A stretch of DNA of 64,000 bases from Brevibacterium aurantiacum (lineage in GTDB: Bacteria; Actinomycetota; Actinomycetes; Actinomycetales; Brevibacteriaceae), in NCBI RefSeq assembly GCF_900169065.1, contig NZ_FXZB01000021.1, forward strand, positions 17,140 through 81,139, read 5' to 3'. Positions 9,489-17,903 of the stretch are shown here, one piece after another. Made by a program: the position numbers and the translations under genes. Numbering within the stretch: position 1 is the first letter of the stretch; each line of letters opens with the position of its first letter. The notes under the pieces are model-generated. The model was not told the origin of the DNA. It made no database searches and saw only the letters and a list, made by a program, of their open reading frames with translations.

Positions 9489-9755
9489 TCATTCATGCCA
9501 CATACTTCTTAGTCGAGACGAAATCGATTCTGCAAGTAGAGATGTAAAAGGCGAGGGCTAACCATCAACAGCCCTGACAGGGATCTCACCGACCAAGCGC
9601 TCATCGATCTCTCCACCACTGCGGTCAACCTGGGCGATTCGTCATCGCAGCACTGTCCTCACCCTTGGTCACCCGGTTCTCGCTCGGCACCCCGGGGGCC
9701 TACATTCTGGCTCTGGGCGGAAGTCGCCGTCTGAGTTGAGTGGGCTGACGCATCC

Positions 9756-9773
9756 CGTCTGAGATACCGGACG
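9756..9773. promoter_or_regulatory. Weak hut-operator-like site (upstream of CoA-transferase)
   Basis: CGTCTGAGATACCGGACG matches the hutU operator at 13 of 18 positions and keeps the central AT. It lies about 55 bases before the CoA-transferase start. The imperfect match lowers confidence. Confidence 0.35.
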
Positions 9774-9827
9774 AATGTTGTTCACCACTCATTGTCTTCC
9801 ACGCCTCCCACCTCGAGGATTATCCTC

Positions 9828-10970
9828 ATGAACGCAACGAAACAACTACTCGACGGGGTCAGGGTCGCAGACTTCTCGCGCGTGCTGGCCGGCCCTTATG
9901 CCACCGCCATGCTCGCCGATCAGGGCGCCGAGGTCTTCAAGATTGAAATGCCGGGCCACGGTGATGACTCCCGTCACCTGGGTCCCTTCACCGACACGGG
10001 ATCGACGTACTTCACATCCCTCAACCGGGGCAAACGCTCCATCGAGGCCGATCTCAAGGATCCCGAGCAGCATGCGCAGCTGCTTGACTTCATCCGCACC
10101 TGCGATGTGGTCGTCGAGAACTTCCGGCCGGGAGTGGCAGCCAAACTGGGCCTGTCCTTTGAGGACATCAAAGAAGTCAAACCCGACATCGTCTACGCCT
10201 CTATCTCCGGCTTCGGACAGACCGGAACACAGGCGAAACGGCCCGCCTACGACACTGTCATCCAAGCCCTGAGCGGACTCATGTCGTCCACCGGCTTCCC
10301 CGAGGGATCCCCCACCCGGGTGGGGGAATCCATCGCCGATGTCTCCGCCGGAGTCTTCGCCGCCTTCGGTGTCTCGAGCGCACTCTTCCACCGCCAGACC
10401 ACCGGGGAGGGTGCCCACATCGACATCCCGATGCTCGACGTCATGCTTGCCATGCAGCCGACGAACACGGCCATCCATGCCGCCGGGTCGACACCGAATC
10501 GCGTGGGCAACCGGCACCCGATCTCGGCGCCATTCGACACCTATGCTGCCGCCGACGGTCTCGTCGTCATCGCCGTCGCCAACGACAAACTCTTCGGCGT
10601 CCTCACAGCCACGCTCGGCAAACCTGAGCTCCTCATCGACCCGCGTTTCGCCACCGATTCCGACCGTTCGGACAACGATGAGGCCCTGCGCGCCGAGATC
10701 GAGGAGTTCACCACCGGCTACACGGTGGACGAGCTGTGCGCGATCTTCGACGCGGCGGGAGTTCCCAACTCCCCCGTCCTCAACTTCACTGAGGCGGTCG
10801 ACGGTCCGATCACCGACGGTCGAGGTCTCACCGCTACGGACGAGCGGACCGGGCATACCTTCCTGGCCCATCCGATCCTCGTCAACGGCGCCAGGCCCGC
10901 GTCTGCACTTCCCGTACCCCACCTCGGCGAGCACAATGCCGCATTCACGACAGAATCTACGAAGGAGTAG
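9828..10970 (+). CDS. CaiB/BaiF family (family III) CoA-transferase
   Basis: Family III CoA-transferases move CoA between carboxylates, cycling it from product thioester to new substrate acid. The 380-residue protein starts LLDGVRVADFSRVLAGPYA and continues with NRGKRSIEADLK, then VENFRPGVAAKLGL, all typical of the family. The catalytic-Asp region is GESIADVSAGVFAAFGV. I chose the ATG at 9828, which has a GAGG box upstream, over the TTG at 9792. The dehydrogenase gene starts four bases after its stop, so the two are co-translated and probably act on one substrate. The substrate is not readable from sequence. The hut context and the parallel with carnitine CaiB suggest an imidazole-containing acid. 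Confidence 0.92.
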   Translation: MNATKQLLDGVRVADFSRVLAGPYATAMLADQGAEVFKIEMPGHGDDSRHLGPFTDTGSTYFTSLNRGKRSIEADLKDPEQHAQLLDFIRTCDVVVENFRPGVAAKLGLSFEDIKEVKPDIVYASISGFGQTGTQAKRPAYDTVIQALSGLMSSTGFPEGSPTRVGESIADVSAGVFAAFGVSSALFHRQTTGEGAHIDIPMLDVMLAMQPTNTAIHAAGSTPNRVGNRHPISAPFDTYAAADGLVVIAVANDKLFGVLTATLGKPELLIDPRFATDSDRSDNDEALRAEIEEFTTGYTVDELCAIFDAAGVPNSPVLNFTEAVDGPITDGRGLTATDERTGHTFLAHPILVNGARPASALPVPHLGEHNAAFTTESTKE

Positions 10971-10974
10971 GACC

Positions 10975-12114
10975 ATGGCTTTCGACATCAGCACCGACGA
11001 GCAGGATCTCGTCGACGCGGTCGCCCAGATCAGCAGGGACGTCCTGGTCCCGCAGGCAGCGGTCGCGGACGCAAACGAGCGCGTCTCAGATGAGACCCTG
11101 AAGACCCTCGCCGAGGTGGGGGTCCTCGGCCTCAATCTGCCCGAGGAATTCGGTGGGCCGGGCGTGGGCTCCGTAGCGATGAGCCAGATGGTCGCCGCCG
11201 TCACGGAGGCATGCGCGTCGACGGCCTCGATCATCACCGCGCAGTTCCTCGCCACCGACTCGATCCTCCTCGGCGGCACCGATGCGCAGCGCGAGTCGTG
11301 GCTGCCGCGTGCTGCTTCAGGTGCAGTCATCGGCGCGTTCGGGCTGACCGAGCCGGGCGCGGGATCGAACCCGGCCGAGATGTCGACGCGGGCCACACGC
11401 GTCGAGGGCGGCTGGCACCTCAAGGGCACGAAGTGCTTCATCACCAATGCCGGATTTGCCGACTTCATCGTTGTCTACGCGAAGACCGACGTCGAGGCCG
11501 GGCACAAGGGGATCAGTGCCTTCATCGTGGATACGAAGGCGGCTGGTGACGGGCTGAATTTCAATCCTCCGGAGAAGACGATGGGCCTGCGCGGCAGCCC
11601 GGTCTACGAATTCGTCATCGACACCATTGTGCCCACCGACGCTCTCCTCGGCGTCGAGGGTGAAGGCTTCACCACGGCCATGCGCGTCCTCGACCGTGGG
11701 CGCATCGAAGTCGCGGCGATGAGCTTGGGCATCGGCAAGGCCGCACTCGACGCGGCCGTGGCCTGGGCCGGCGAGCGCAGGATCAACGGCAAGCCCCTCA
11801 ACCGCCTGCAGGGCATCGCCTTCAAGCTCGCGGACATGTACACGAAGTACCGCTCGGCCTGGCTGCTGACCATGGATGCCGCGGAGCAGAGGGACGCCGA
11901 GGTGGACTTCACCCGGTCCTCGGCGACGGCAAAGCTCGCCGCTTCCGAGGCGGCTGCGTTCATCGCCGATGAGGCCCTGCAGATCCATGGCGGGTACGGC
12001 TTCACACGGGACTTCCCGCTCGAACGTTATGTCCGCGACGCGAGAATCTACCGCATCTATGAGGGTTCCTCGGAGATCCAGCGCACGATCATCGCCAGAT
12101 CGCTGTCGAACTGA
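10975..12114 (+). CDS. Acyl-CoA dehydrogenase
   Basis: This FAD flavoprotein introduces an alpha-beta double bond into an acyl-CoA. At 379 residues it is normal for the family. It shows the FAD/substrate-binding segment GAFGLTEPGAGSNPAEM and then KCFITNAGFADF, with the C-terminal LQIHGGYGFTRDFPLERY. IYEGSSEIQR holds the Glu at the catalytic-base position of short/medium-chain enzymes. GAAGGAG lies 7 bases before the ATG and overlaps the end of the CoA-transferase gene. A strong terminator follows at 12160. Paired with a CoA-transferase it resembles CaiA/CaiB, here possibly working in the oxidative direction. Confidence 0.95.
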   Translation: MAFDISTDEQDLVDAVAQISRDVLVPQAAVADANERVSDETLKTLAEVGVLGLNLPEEFGGPGVGSVAMSQMVAAVTEACASTASIITAQFLATDSILLGGTDAQRESWLPRAASGAVIGAFGLTEPGAGSNPAEMSTRATRVEGGWHLKGTKCFITNAGFADFIVVYAKTDVEAGHKGISAFIVDTKAAGDGLNFNPPEKTMGLRGSPVYEFVIDTIVPTDALLGVEGEGFTTAMRVLDRGRIEVAAMSLGIGKAALDAAVAWAGERRINGKPLNRLQGIAFKLADMYTKYRSAWLLTMDAAEQRDAEVDFTRSSATAKLAASEAAAFIADEALQIHGGYGFTRDFPLERYVRDARIYRIYEGSSEIQRTIIARSLSN

Positions 12115-12159
12115 ATCAGTCGAAACAGAACCGAAACCTGCATCGGAATACGATCAGGT

Positions 12160-12196
12160 CGGGGTTCAAGGGCGATCGATTCGCCCTTGAACCCCG
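12160..12196 (+). terminator. Rho-independent-type terminator after acyl-CoA dehydrogenase
   Basis: A 16-base perfect stem (CGGGGTTCAAGGGCGA with its complement) has a 5-base loop and is followed by GTTTCC. It starts 46 bases after the dehydrogenase stop and separates that operon from the permease gene. Confidence 0.85.
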
Positions 12197-12219
12197 TTTC
12201 CGGCTCCGCACCCAACAAT

Positions 12220-12237
12220 GATCCGATATGTCGGACA
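12220..12237. promoter_or_regulatory. Putative hut operator 4 (upstream of NCS1 permease)
   Basis: TCCGATATGTCGGACA (12222-12237) equals the complement of the hutU operator over 16 bases, including the asymmetric centre. It lies about 80 bases before the permease start, which places the permease in the putative hut regulon. Confidence 0.65.
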
Positions 12238-12315
12238 GTTTGTGTGACTCAGGTCTCGTATCGCTCTGATTTCGGGTGTTGACTGGGTCTGATTCATCAT
12301 TCTAAGGAGAAACCC

Positions 12316-13758
12316 ATGGCGAGCTCATCCAATTCGGGGATCGAGAAACGATCCATCGAAATGGTGCCTGACAATGAACGTCACGGCACCGCACGTTCCC
12401 AGTTCACGCTGTGGTTCGGCGCCAACACCCAGATCACCGCCATCGTCGACGGAGCACTCGCCGTCGTCTTCGGTGCCGATGCGCTGTGGGCCATCATCGG
12501 TCTGCTCATCGGCAACGTCATCGGCGGCATCGTCATGGCCCTCCACTCCGCGCAGGGACCACAGCTGGGTCTGCCGCAGATGATCTCCTCGCGGGCACAG
12601 TTCGGCATCATCGGGGCGATCATTCCACTGGTGCTCGTCGTGCTCATGTACATCGGCTTCGCCTCAACCGGTGCCGTGCTCTCCGGACAGGCCGTCAACC
12701 TCATCATCGGTGTCAATACGCCGGCGGTGGGCATCGTGATCTTCGGTGCACTGACTGCCGCTGTGGCCCTGCTGGGATACAAGTACATCCACGTGCTCGG
12801 TCGCGTCTCCTCAGTCACGGGCCTGCTCGGATTCCTCTTCATCACCTACTGCGTGTTCACGAAGGTCGACGTCCCCGGACTGATCTCGGGCTCGTCCTTC
12901 GCATTCCCAGCATTCCTGTCCGCGATCGCACTGTCCGTGGGCTGGCAGCTGACCTACGGTCCCTATGTCGCCGACTACTCGCGCTACCTGCCGCGCTCGA
13001 CTCCGGCGTCGAAGACCTTCTGGTTCACCTTCGGCGGATCCGTCATCGGTTCACAGTGGTCGATGACCCTGGGCGCCCTCATCGGCGCCGCCGCCATGAC
13101 CGAGACCGGCAACTCCTTCGTCGAGAACCAGGTCAGCTTCGTCGGCGACATCGTCGGGGGCGGGGTCTACGCTCTGCTCATCTTCATCGTGATCCTGTTG
13201 GGCAAGCTCACCGTCAACACTCTCAACGCCTACGGCGCGTTCATGTGCACGCTGACGATCCTCACCTCTTTCGGGGAGAAGACGAACATCCGCCGCTGGA
13301 CCCGCGCGGTCTTCGTCATCGGCATCGTCACCCTGACCGTGCTTGTGGCCCTGTTGGCGTCGGCGGACTTCCTCGCGAACTTCAAGAACTTCGTCCTCGC
13401 CCTGCTTATGGTCTTCACTCCATGGAGCATCATCAACCTCACCGACTTCTACCTGATCTCGAAGGACCGCTTCGACATCCCCGCCTTCTACGACCTCAAG
13501 GGTCGCTACGGCAAGTGGAACTGGCGAGCCTTGGTGGCCTATGGAGTCGGTGTCGTTGTGCAGATTCCTTTCCTCGCCCAGTCCTTCTACACCGGGCCCC
13601 TGGTCGAGAAGCTGGGAGGAGCCGACATCTCGTGGATCGTCGGCATCGTGGTGACATTCCTCCTCTACTTCTTCATGCTCCGCAACCGCAGCGTTGCCCC
13701 TTCGGAGACCATCTACCCGGATGTGGAGGCACTGGACGCCCAGCGCAGCCGAGGCTAA
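12316..13758 (+). CDS. NCS1 family nucleobase:cation symporter-like permease
   Basis: This 480-residue integral membrane transporter has about 12 hydrophobic segments and belongs to the NCS1 (cytosine/purine/hydantoin/allantoin) family. Supporting segments are the N-terminal SQFTLWFGANTQITAIVDGA, then LGLPQMISSRAQFG and LTYGPYVADYSRYLP. The ribosome-binding site AAGGAGAAACCC precedes the ATG. The gene stands alone between a terminator and a 54-base palindrome. Its upstream hut-like operator suggests import of histidine, urocanate or a related imidazole rather than a nucleobase. NCS1-type permeases are known in hut clusters of other bacteria. The substrate remains inferred. Confidence 0.9.
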   Translation: MASSSNSGIEKRSIEMVPDNERHGTARSQFTLWFGANTQITAIVDGALAVVFGADALWAIIGLLIGNVIGGIVMALHSAQGPQLGLPQMISSRAQFGIIGAIIPLVLVVLMYIGFASTGAVLSGQAVNLIIGVNTPAVGIVIFGALTAAVALLGYKYIHVLGRVSSVTGLLGFLFITYCVFTKVDVPGLISGSSFAFPAFLSAIALSVGWQLTYGPYVADYSRYLPRSTPASKTFWFTFGGSVIGSQWSMTLGALIGAAAMTETGNSFVENQVSFVGDIVGGGVYALLIFIVILLGKLTVNTLNAYGAFMCTLTILTSFGEKTNIRRWTRAVFVIGIVTLTVLVALLASADFLANFKNFVLALLMVFTPWSIINLTDFYLISKDRFDIPAFYDLKGRYGKWNWRALVAYGVGVVVQIPFLAQSFYTGPLVEKLGGADISWIVGIVVTFLLYFFMLRNRSVAPSETIYPDVEALDAQRSRG

Positions 13759-13809
13759 AGCTGGAATCACCGCAGCAGCGGGAACATCGCGAGTGCATGC
13801 GGAAAATGC

Positions 13810-13863
13810 ACATTTCAAGTCAGGCTGAGTAGGTTGCAACCTACTCAGCCTGACTTGAAATGT
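13810..13863. repeat. 54-base perfect palindrome downstream of the NCS1 permease
   Basis: Two 27-base arms meet with no spacer at GGTTGCAACC. As RNA this gives a very strong stem capable of terminating transcription from either side; as DNA it could form a cruciform. No T-run follows. It is the main feature of the 344-base gap between permease and lipase. A weak TTGACC/TAAGTT promoter-like pair lies at about 13918-13947, ahead of the lipase. Confidence 0.8.
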
Positions 13864-14102
13864 CTGCCGACAGGTATCACCCGGCGACTGGCCCACCTGC
13901 ACATTCGCGCTTCTCGATTGACCGATAAGAAATGTTACTGATAAGTTCTACCCTCGAGTAGGATTGTGATGCCTGTCACCATACAGGCCTTGCATCAGAG
14001 ACGATCGGAAGGACGGGCACACTTGTCCCGTCGGTCGGCGACACCACAACTGTTCGCGCATTCTCAATGCCGAGACACATGACAGAACAGGACCAGACAC
14101 AT

Positions 14103-15545
14103 ATGGGCACGTCCCGTCATAGAACGCTTCCACACGCACGACGCTTCGCAATGCTGAGCGCTGCCACCATCACCGGGCTGACACTCGCACTTGGCACAGT
14201 GTCGGCACCCGCCCAGGCACAATCTTTGGTCCCGCAGAGCGAAGACGAAGCCAAGAGCATGATCGAGGACAGGCAGGCCGAAGACTCGGACTCCCTGAAC
14301 AGAAGCAATGTCCCAGAGAGCGTCAGCGTCGAGGATGCGAAGGCAGCCGTCGACAAGTCGGATGAGATCTCCACTGCTGATGTCGAGTACGCAGCAGCGC
14401 TCGAAGACCTTCCCGACTCCGGCGTCCCCGAGGACTTCTACCAGACGCCGGACCAGTTGCCGGAGGAGAACGGCGGCGTGGTCAAGCAGACGCCGTCGAA
14501 GTTCTACGTCGATCCCATCAAGCTCATTGAGCACAATGCGAAGTCCACGACGTATATGTACAAGACCACCGACGAAAAGGGCACAGCACGAGCGGCCACT
14601 GCCACGCTGCTGACCCCGGAAGGTGCGGAGGGCGACGCGAAAGACGCTGTCGTCATCTCACCTGGCACGCAGGGCATCGCCGATAAATGCGCTCCCAGCC
14701 GGCAGATGGCAATGGGCACCGAATACGAGGGCATCTCCGTGACCTCTGCGTTGGCGGCGAAGCGTCCGGTTCTCGTCGTCGACTATGTCGGGCTCGGCAC
14801 CGAAGGCGCACACAGCTACCTCAACCGCGTGGAGGAAGGTCGATCCGTCCTCGATGCGGCCAAGGCAGTTCAGAACGTCGAAGGCAGCACCATCAATGAA
14901 GACACGAAGCTTCAGCTGCGCGGCTACTCGCAGGGCGGACATGCCACGACCGCGGCATTGGAACTCGCGGATGACTGGGCGCCAGACCTCAGCCTCGCCT
15001 CCGCCTCGGCGGGTGCCGTTCCGACGGACCTCTACAAGACGGTCTCCGGCCTCTCCAGCATGCAGACAGGACTCCTGCTCTACGGAGTCTCCTCGTTCGC
15101 CGATCAGGCAGATGTCGACCTGACTGAATTCCTCAATCAGGAAGGCCTGGACAGAGTCGAAAGCGCCTCCAACCAGTGCACGATCGAAGCAGTCCTGTCG
15201 AACGCCTTCCTCGACACGAGCACTCTGACGAAGGACGGAAGTTCATTCCAGGACCTCGTCCAAGAGAAGTTCATGGATGTTGCCGATAAGCAGCGGTTGG
15301 GAGATGCCGAGATCCCAGACATCCCGGTCCTCGTCAACCACAGCCGCCTCGATGACGTCGTGCCCTTCGAACTGGGCAAAGAACTGGCCTCGAAATGGTG
15401 CGACGCCGGCCACAAGGTTGCGTTCGAGGGCAATCTCGGCCCGACGCACATCGGCGGCTACATCGCCTCGCTGCCTCGCGTCGAGTTGTCTACGAATCGC
15501 ACCTTCGACGGCAAGGCACCCGTTGACAGCTGCTGGAGATTGTGA
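14103..15545 (+). CDS. Secreted lipase-family alpha/beta hydrolase
   Basis: This is a predicted exported esterase or lipase of the secretory-lipase (LIP) family, about 480 residues. From the ATG at 14103 the protein has a basic start (TSRHRTLPHARR), a hydrophobic core (LSAATITGLTLALGTVS) and an AQA cleavage site, a classical Sec signal peptide. The nucleophile elbow is LRGYSQGGHATTA (GxSxG). VNHSRLDDVVPF offers the acid and GPTHIGGYIA the His. An earlier in-frame ATG at 14067 would add 12 residues before the signal peptide and has no better ribosome-binding site. The gene is monocistronic, with a strong terminator 40 bases after its stop. Its natural substrate is unknown. Confidence 0.88.
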   Translation: MGTSRHRTLPHARRFAMLSAATITGLTLALGTVSAPAQAQSLVPQSEDEAKSMIEDRQAEDSDSLNRSNVPESVSVEDAKAAVDKSDEISTADVEYAAALEDLPDSGVPEDFYQTPDQLPEENGGVVKQTPSKFYVDPIKLIEHNAKSTTYMYKTTDEKGTARAATATLLTPEGAEGDAKDAVVISPGTQGIADKCAPSRQMAMGTEYEGISVTSALAAKRPVLVVDYVGLGTEGAHSYLNRVEEGRSVLDAAKAVQNVEGSTINEDTKLQLRGYSQGGHATTAALELADDWAPDLSLASASAGAVPTDLYKTVSGLSSMQTGLLLYGVSSFADQADVDLTEFLNQEGLDRVESASNQCTIEAVLSNAFLDTSTLTKDGSSFQDLVQEKFMDVADKQRLGDAEIPDIPVLVNHSRLDDVVPFELGKELASKWCDAGHKVAFEGNLGPTHIGGYIASLPRVELSTNRTFDGKAPVDSCWRL

Positions 15546-15584
15546 GGACAGCACAATGAGCTGACCCTCAAGACCAACACCATG

Positions 15585-15628
15585 AAGTGCGGTGCCGCCT
15601 GTTCACTAAGCAGGCGGCACCGCACTTT
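15585..15628 (+). terminator. Terminator of the lipase gene
   Basis: A 17-base perfect stem (AAGTGCGGTGCCGCCTG and complement) has a 9-base loop and ends in TTTT, followed by CGTTG. It lies between the lipase and the convergent DUF1345 gene. Confidence 0.9.
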
Positions 15629-15690
15629 TCGTTGTGCGCTGCACTTGTCGGTAGGCACCGCTTCGCCTGACCGCGCCGGTCAGACACTCC

Positions 15691-16431
15691 TCAGATCTTG
15701 AGGTAGGACAGGAACATCGACACCAGCGTCGCCACGACGACCGAGTTGAAGACGAAGGCGACAATGACATTGCTGCGCACCATCTTCCATCCCTCGCGGG
15801 TGATTGCTCGCCCTGGCAGAGCTGCCGTCATCGTCGAGGACAGCACCGCGAACGTCAGATAGTCACCGAATGCCCGCTCTTCCGGCATGTCGAACTCGAG
15901 TTGCCTGGCGCCGAGGCTTCCCCCTCCGCCGAGGTCGAGTCGCATGAACTCCAGAGCAAACGAGTACACCATGACCGACCACGAAGCGACCACGTTCGCC
16001 AGCCCGAGAATCACGGATAGGACGATGCTCCCGTCCGAGCCCATGGTGACGAGGTAGATGTTGAGCACGATCGCGACGTACGCAGCCAAAGTCGCCCATG
16101 ACACGGCCCCGCCGTTGCTGAAGTATCGCGACCACCAGCGCCGCTTGCGAGCCAGCGCCCAGCGCGAGTGCACTATGAGCTCGGTTTCGTCGAGCTCGTG
16201 CAGCCCGGCGTGAGTCCACAGCAGATAGATCAGCGCGAAGATCGGCCATGCGAAGAGGAAAATCGCGATGAGCTTTTCAACGACATCCCCCAGCTGCCCT
16301 GCCTCCGCGCCGAGCGGGTTGAAGTCGAGGCCCAGGACGAGCACGAGGCCGACGACCAGGGCTGGCACCATCGCCACGTTCGCCCGCATATCGTCGGTGA
16401 TCGTGATCATCTGGCTGTGCGTGGGCCTCAT
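15691..16431 (-). CDS. DUF1345 family membrane protein
   Basis: This 246-residue protein has about five hydrophobic helices and matches the DUF1345 pattern. The hydrophilic segment after helix 2 (HELDETELIVHSRW) is followed by a long C-terminal part containing ERAFGDYLTFAVLSSTM, the conserved DUF1345 region that includes FxDYLYxA-like residues. The function is unknown; members are inner-membrane proteins. It is convergent with the lipase gene and is followed, on the same strand, by no close partner. The start ATG at 16431 gives MRPTHSQM; an ATG seven codons in would serve equally well. Confidence 0.8.
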   Translation of the reverse strand: MRPTHSQMITITDDMRANVAMVPALVVGLVLVLGLDFNPLGAEAGQLGDVVEKLIAIFLFAWPIFALIYLLWTHAGLHELDETELIVHSRWALARKRRWWSRYFSNGGAVSWATLAAYVAIVLNIYLVTMGSDGSIVLSVILGLANVVASWSVMVYSFALEFMRLDLGGGGSLGARQLEFDMPEERAFGDYLTFAVLSSTMTAALPGRAITREGWKMVRSNVIVAFVFNSVVVATLVSMFLSYLKI

Positions 16432-16493
16432 GACGGGGCGGCTCCGCTTCGTTCGTGGCTGCTGAATTTGTCTTCAGCGTAGCCGAGACCCGA

Positions 16494-17798
16494 TCAGAGC
16501 CTAGAGACGAATTCGAGCAGCTTCTCATCACTGCGCGGTGGGCCGACGATCTGCACCGACTCGGGTTTCGCCTGCTTGGCCGACCCAGGTGAGTTGGCCC
16601 CAGCTGCCATGCGGCTCTGGGCCTCCCCCACGGTTGCTCCGATCGGCAACGTCACTGCCGGCCACCCGAGAACGTTGAAAGGCAAGGAGTAGCGCATGAA
16701 TTTCGCGGCAGACTCCGGTCCGAGCTCATCCCACGCAGCCACTTCACCGTCCATGGCAGGCGTGATGATGAAGTCAACGTCGTCGAAGAACGATTCGGCG
16801 GTAGCCCGAAGTTCTTCCAAGGAAGCCACATTGGACTGATACTCGGCCTCGGTGATGTTCTGGCCCGATAGGATCTTCGCCCAGACGCCTGGCTGGTATT
16901 GCTCGCCCTGGTCATCCAGGAACTGCTTGTGCAGAACATAGGCTTCATAGCGGCGCACAATGTCATAGAAGTCGATCCCCCGCTCAATGAGCTCCGTCAG
17001 ATAATCGACGTTCGCCGAGGTGGTCGTTGCCTTCCCCGATCCACTGAGATGTTCGCTCGCCCACGCTCGTACCCCCGCGGCCGATTCGTCTGCCGCGTTG
17101 AGTAGGCTCAGGTCGATCCTCGGCGTCTCTGCAGGTGAGGAGACTGCAGGACTTGCATCCGCCCCATTCCCAGAGATCACCCTGAAGGCTGCGGTGAGCA
17201 GCGGCAGGTCTCGTGCGAACAGGCCCACCGTGTCGAAGGACGGCGATAGTGGGAAGACCCCTTCGGCCGAGACTGTGCCGAAGGTCGGTTTGAACCCGAT
17301 GACGCCCTGACAGGCGGCGGGCACTCTCACGGAACCTGCGGTGTCAGTTCCCAGCGCCAACGGCACCACTCCGGCAGCAACGAGAGCTGCCGACCCCGAG
17401 CTTGACCCACCGGTGCACAGCGCGGGGTCAACCGGGTTGATGACTCGCCCGAAAGCACTCTCATCACCGAGGATGCCGTAGGAGTACTCCTGACAGTTCG
17501 TCTTCACCACCGGCAGCGCACCGGCGCGCTCCAAGAGACTCACCACCGGAGCCGATGCACTCGGGTCGGGTCCACTGCTGACGTTCGACCCCATCGTCGT
17601 GGGGAATCCAGCCACATCGATGACGTCCTTGACCGCGAAGGGAATGCCCTCGAGAGCTCGTGCTTCTTCACCGGCAGCGGCACGCTCCGCTGACTTCTTC
17701 TCAAGGGTGCGTGCGCGATCGCCCATCACCGAGGTGACGGCATTGAGGTCTCGACCGATTCCTTCGACTGCAGCCAGTGTCTGTTCGAGGCTCTGCAT
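16494..17798 (-). CDS. Amidase-signature family hydrolase
   Basis: Amidase-signature enzymes hydrolyse amides with a Ser-cis-Ser-Lys triad. All three sites are visible: GIPFAVKDVIDV (catalytic Lys), CTGGSSSGSAALVA (cis-Ser) and GTDTAGSVRVPAA (nucleophile Ser). The protein is 434 residues from the ATG at 17798, which has a GGGAGCAGG box; the upstream ATG at 17846 lacks one. The pattern is closest to AtzF/allophanate hydrolase-like amidases (DLNAVTSVMGD, then NPVDPALCTGGSSSG). It is the last gene of the leftward LysR-MHS-carbamoylase-amidase run, 105 bases after the preceding amidase. An indole-acetamide or allophanate-type substrate cannot be distinguished by sequence alone. Confidence 0.9.
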   Translation of the reverse strand: MQSLEQTLAAVEGIGRDLNAVTSVMGDRARTLEKKSAERAAAGEEARALEGIPFAVKDVIDVAGFPTTMGSNVSSGPDPSASAPVVSLLERAGALPVVKTNCQEYSYGILGDESAFGRVINPVDPALCTGGSSSGSAALVAAGVVPLALGTDTAGSVRVPAACQGVIGFKPTFGTVSAEGVFPLSPSFDTVGLFARDLPLLTAAFRVISGNGADASPAVSSPAETPRIDLSLLNAADESAAGVRAWASEHLSGSGKATTTSANVDYLTELIERGIDFYDIVRRYEAYVLHKQFLDDQGEQYQPGVWAKILSGQNITEAEYQSNVASLEELRATAESFFDDVDFIITPAMDGEVAAWDELGPESAAKFMRYSLPFNVLGWPAVTLPIGATVGEAQSRMAAGANSPGSAKQAKPESVQIVGPPRSDEKLLEFVSRL

Positions 17799-17903
17799 TG
17801 AACCCTGCTCCCCTTGCGCTCCGTTGGTTTCGCCCACGCTCCTCATCGTGACAGAAGGCTGAGCGACGTGTCAGACGACATGCTGCTCAGCCGTGGCAAG
17901 CAA

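Larger units (their letters stand above)
9373..9827. other. Divergent intergenic region hutU / CoA-transferase
   Basis: This 455-base gap holds the hutU operator (9471-9488) and a weaker copy (9756-9773). Bases 9565-9730 read partly as protein on the plus strand (RDLTDQALIDLSTTAV in one frame, SSPLVTRFSLGTPGAYILAL in another), which suggests a decayed gene fragment. I cannot name a family, and no intact start or ribosome-binding site is visible. Confidence 0.4.

Noticed and set aside
9846..11468. Long minus-strand frame of 540 codons over the CoA-transferase and dehydrogenase
   Set aside because: It is antisense to two well-supported genes and has no motif or ribosome-binding site.
13918..13947. 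TTGACC / TAAGTT promoter pair ahead of the lipase
   Set aside because: The -10 match is weak and the distance to the start is long; mentioned under the palindrome but not annotated as a promoter.
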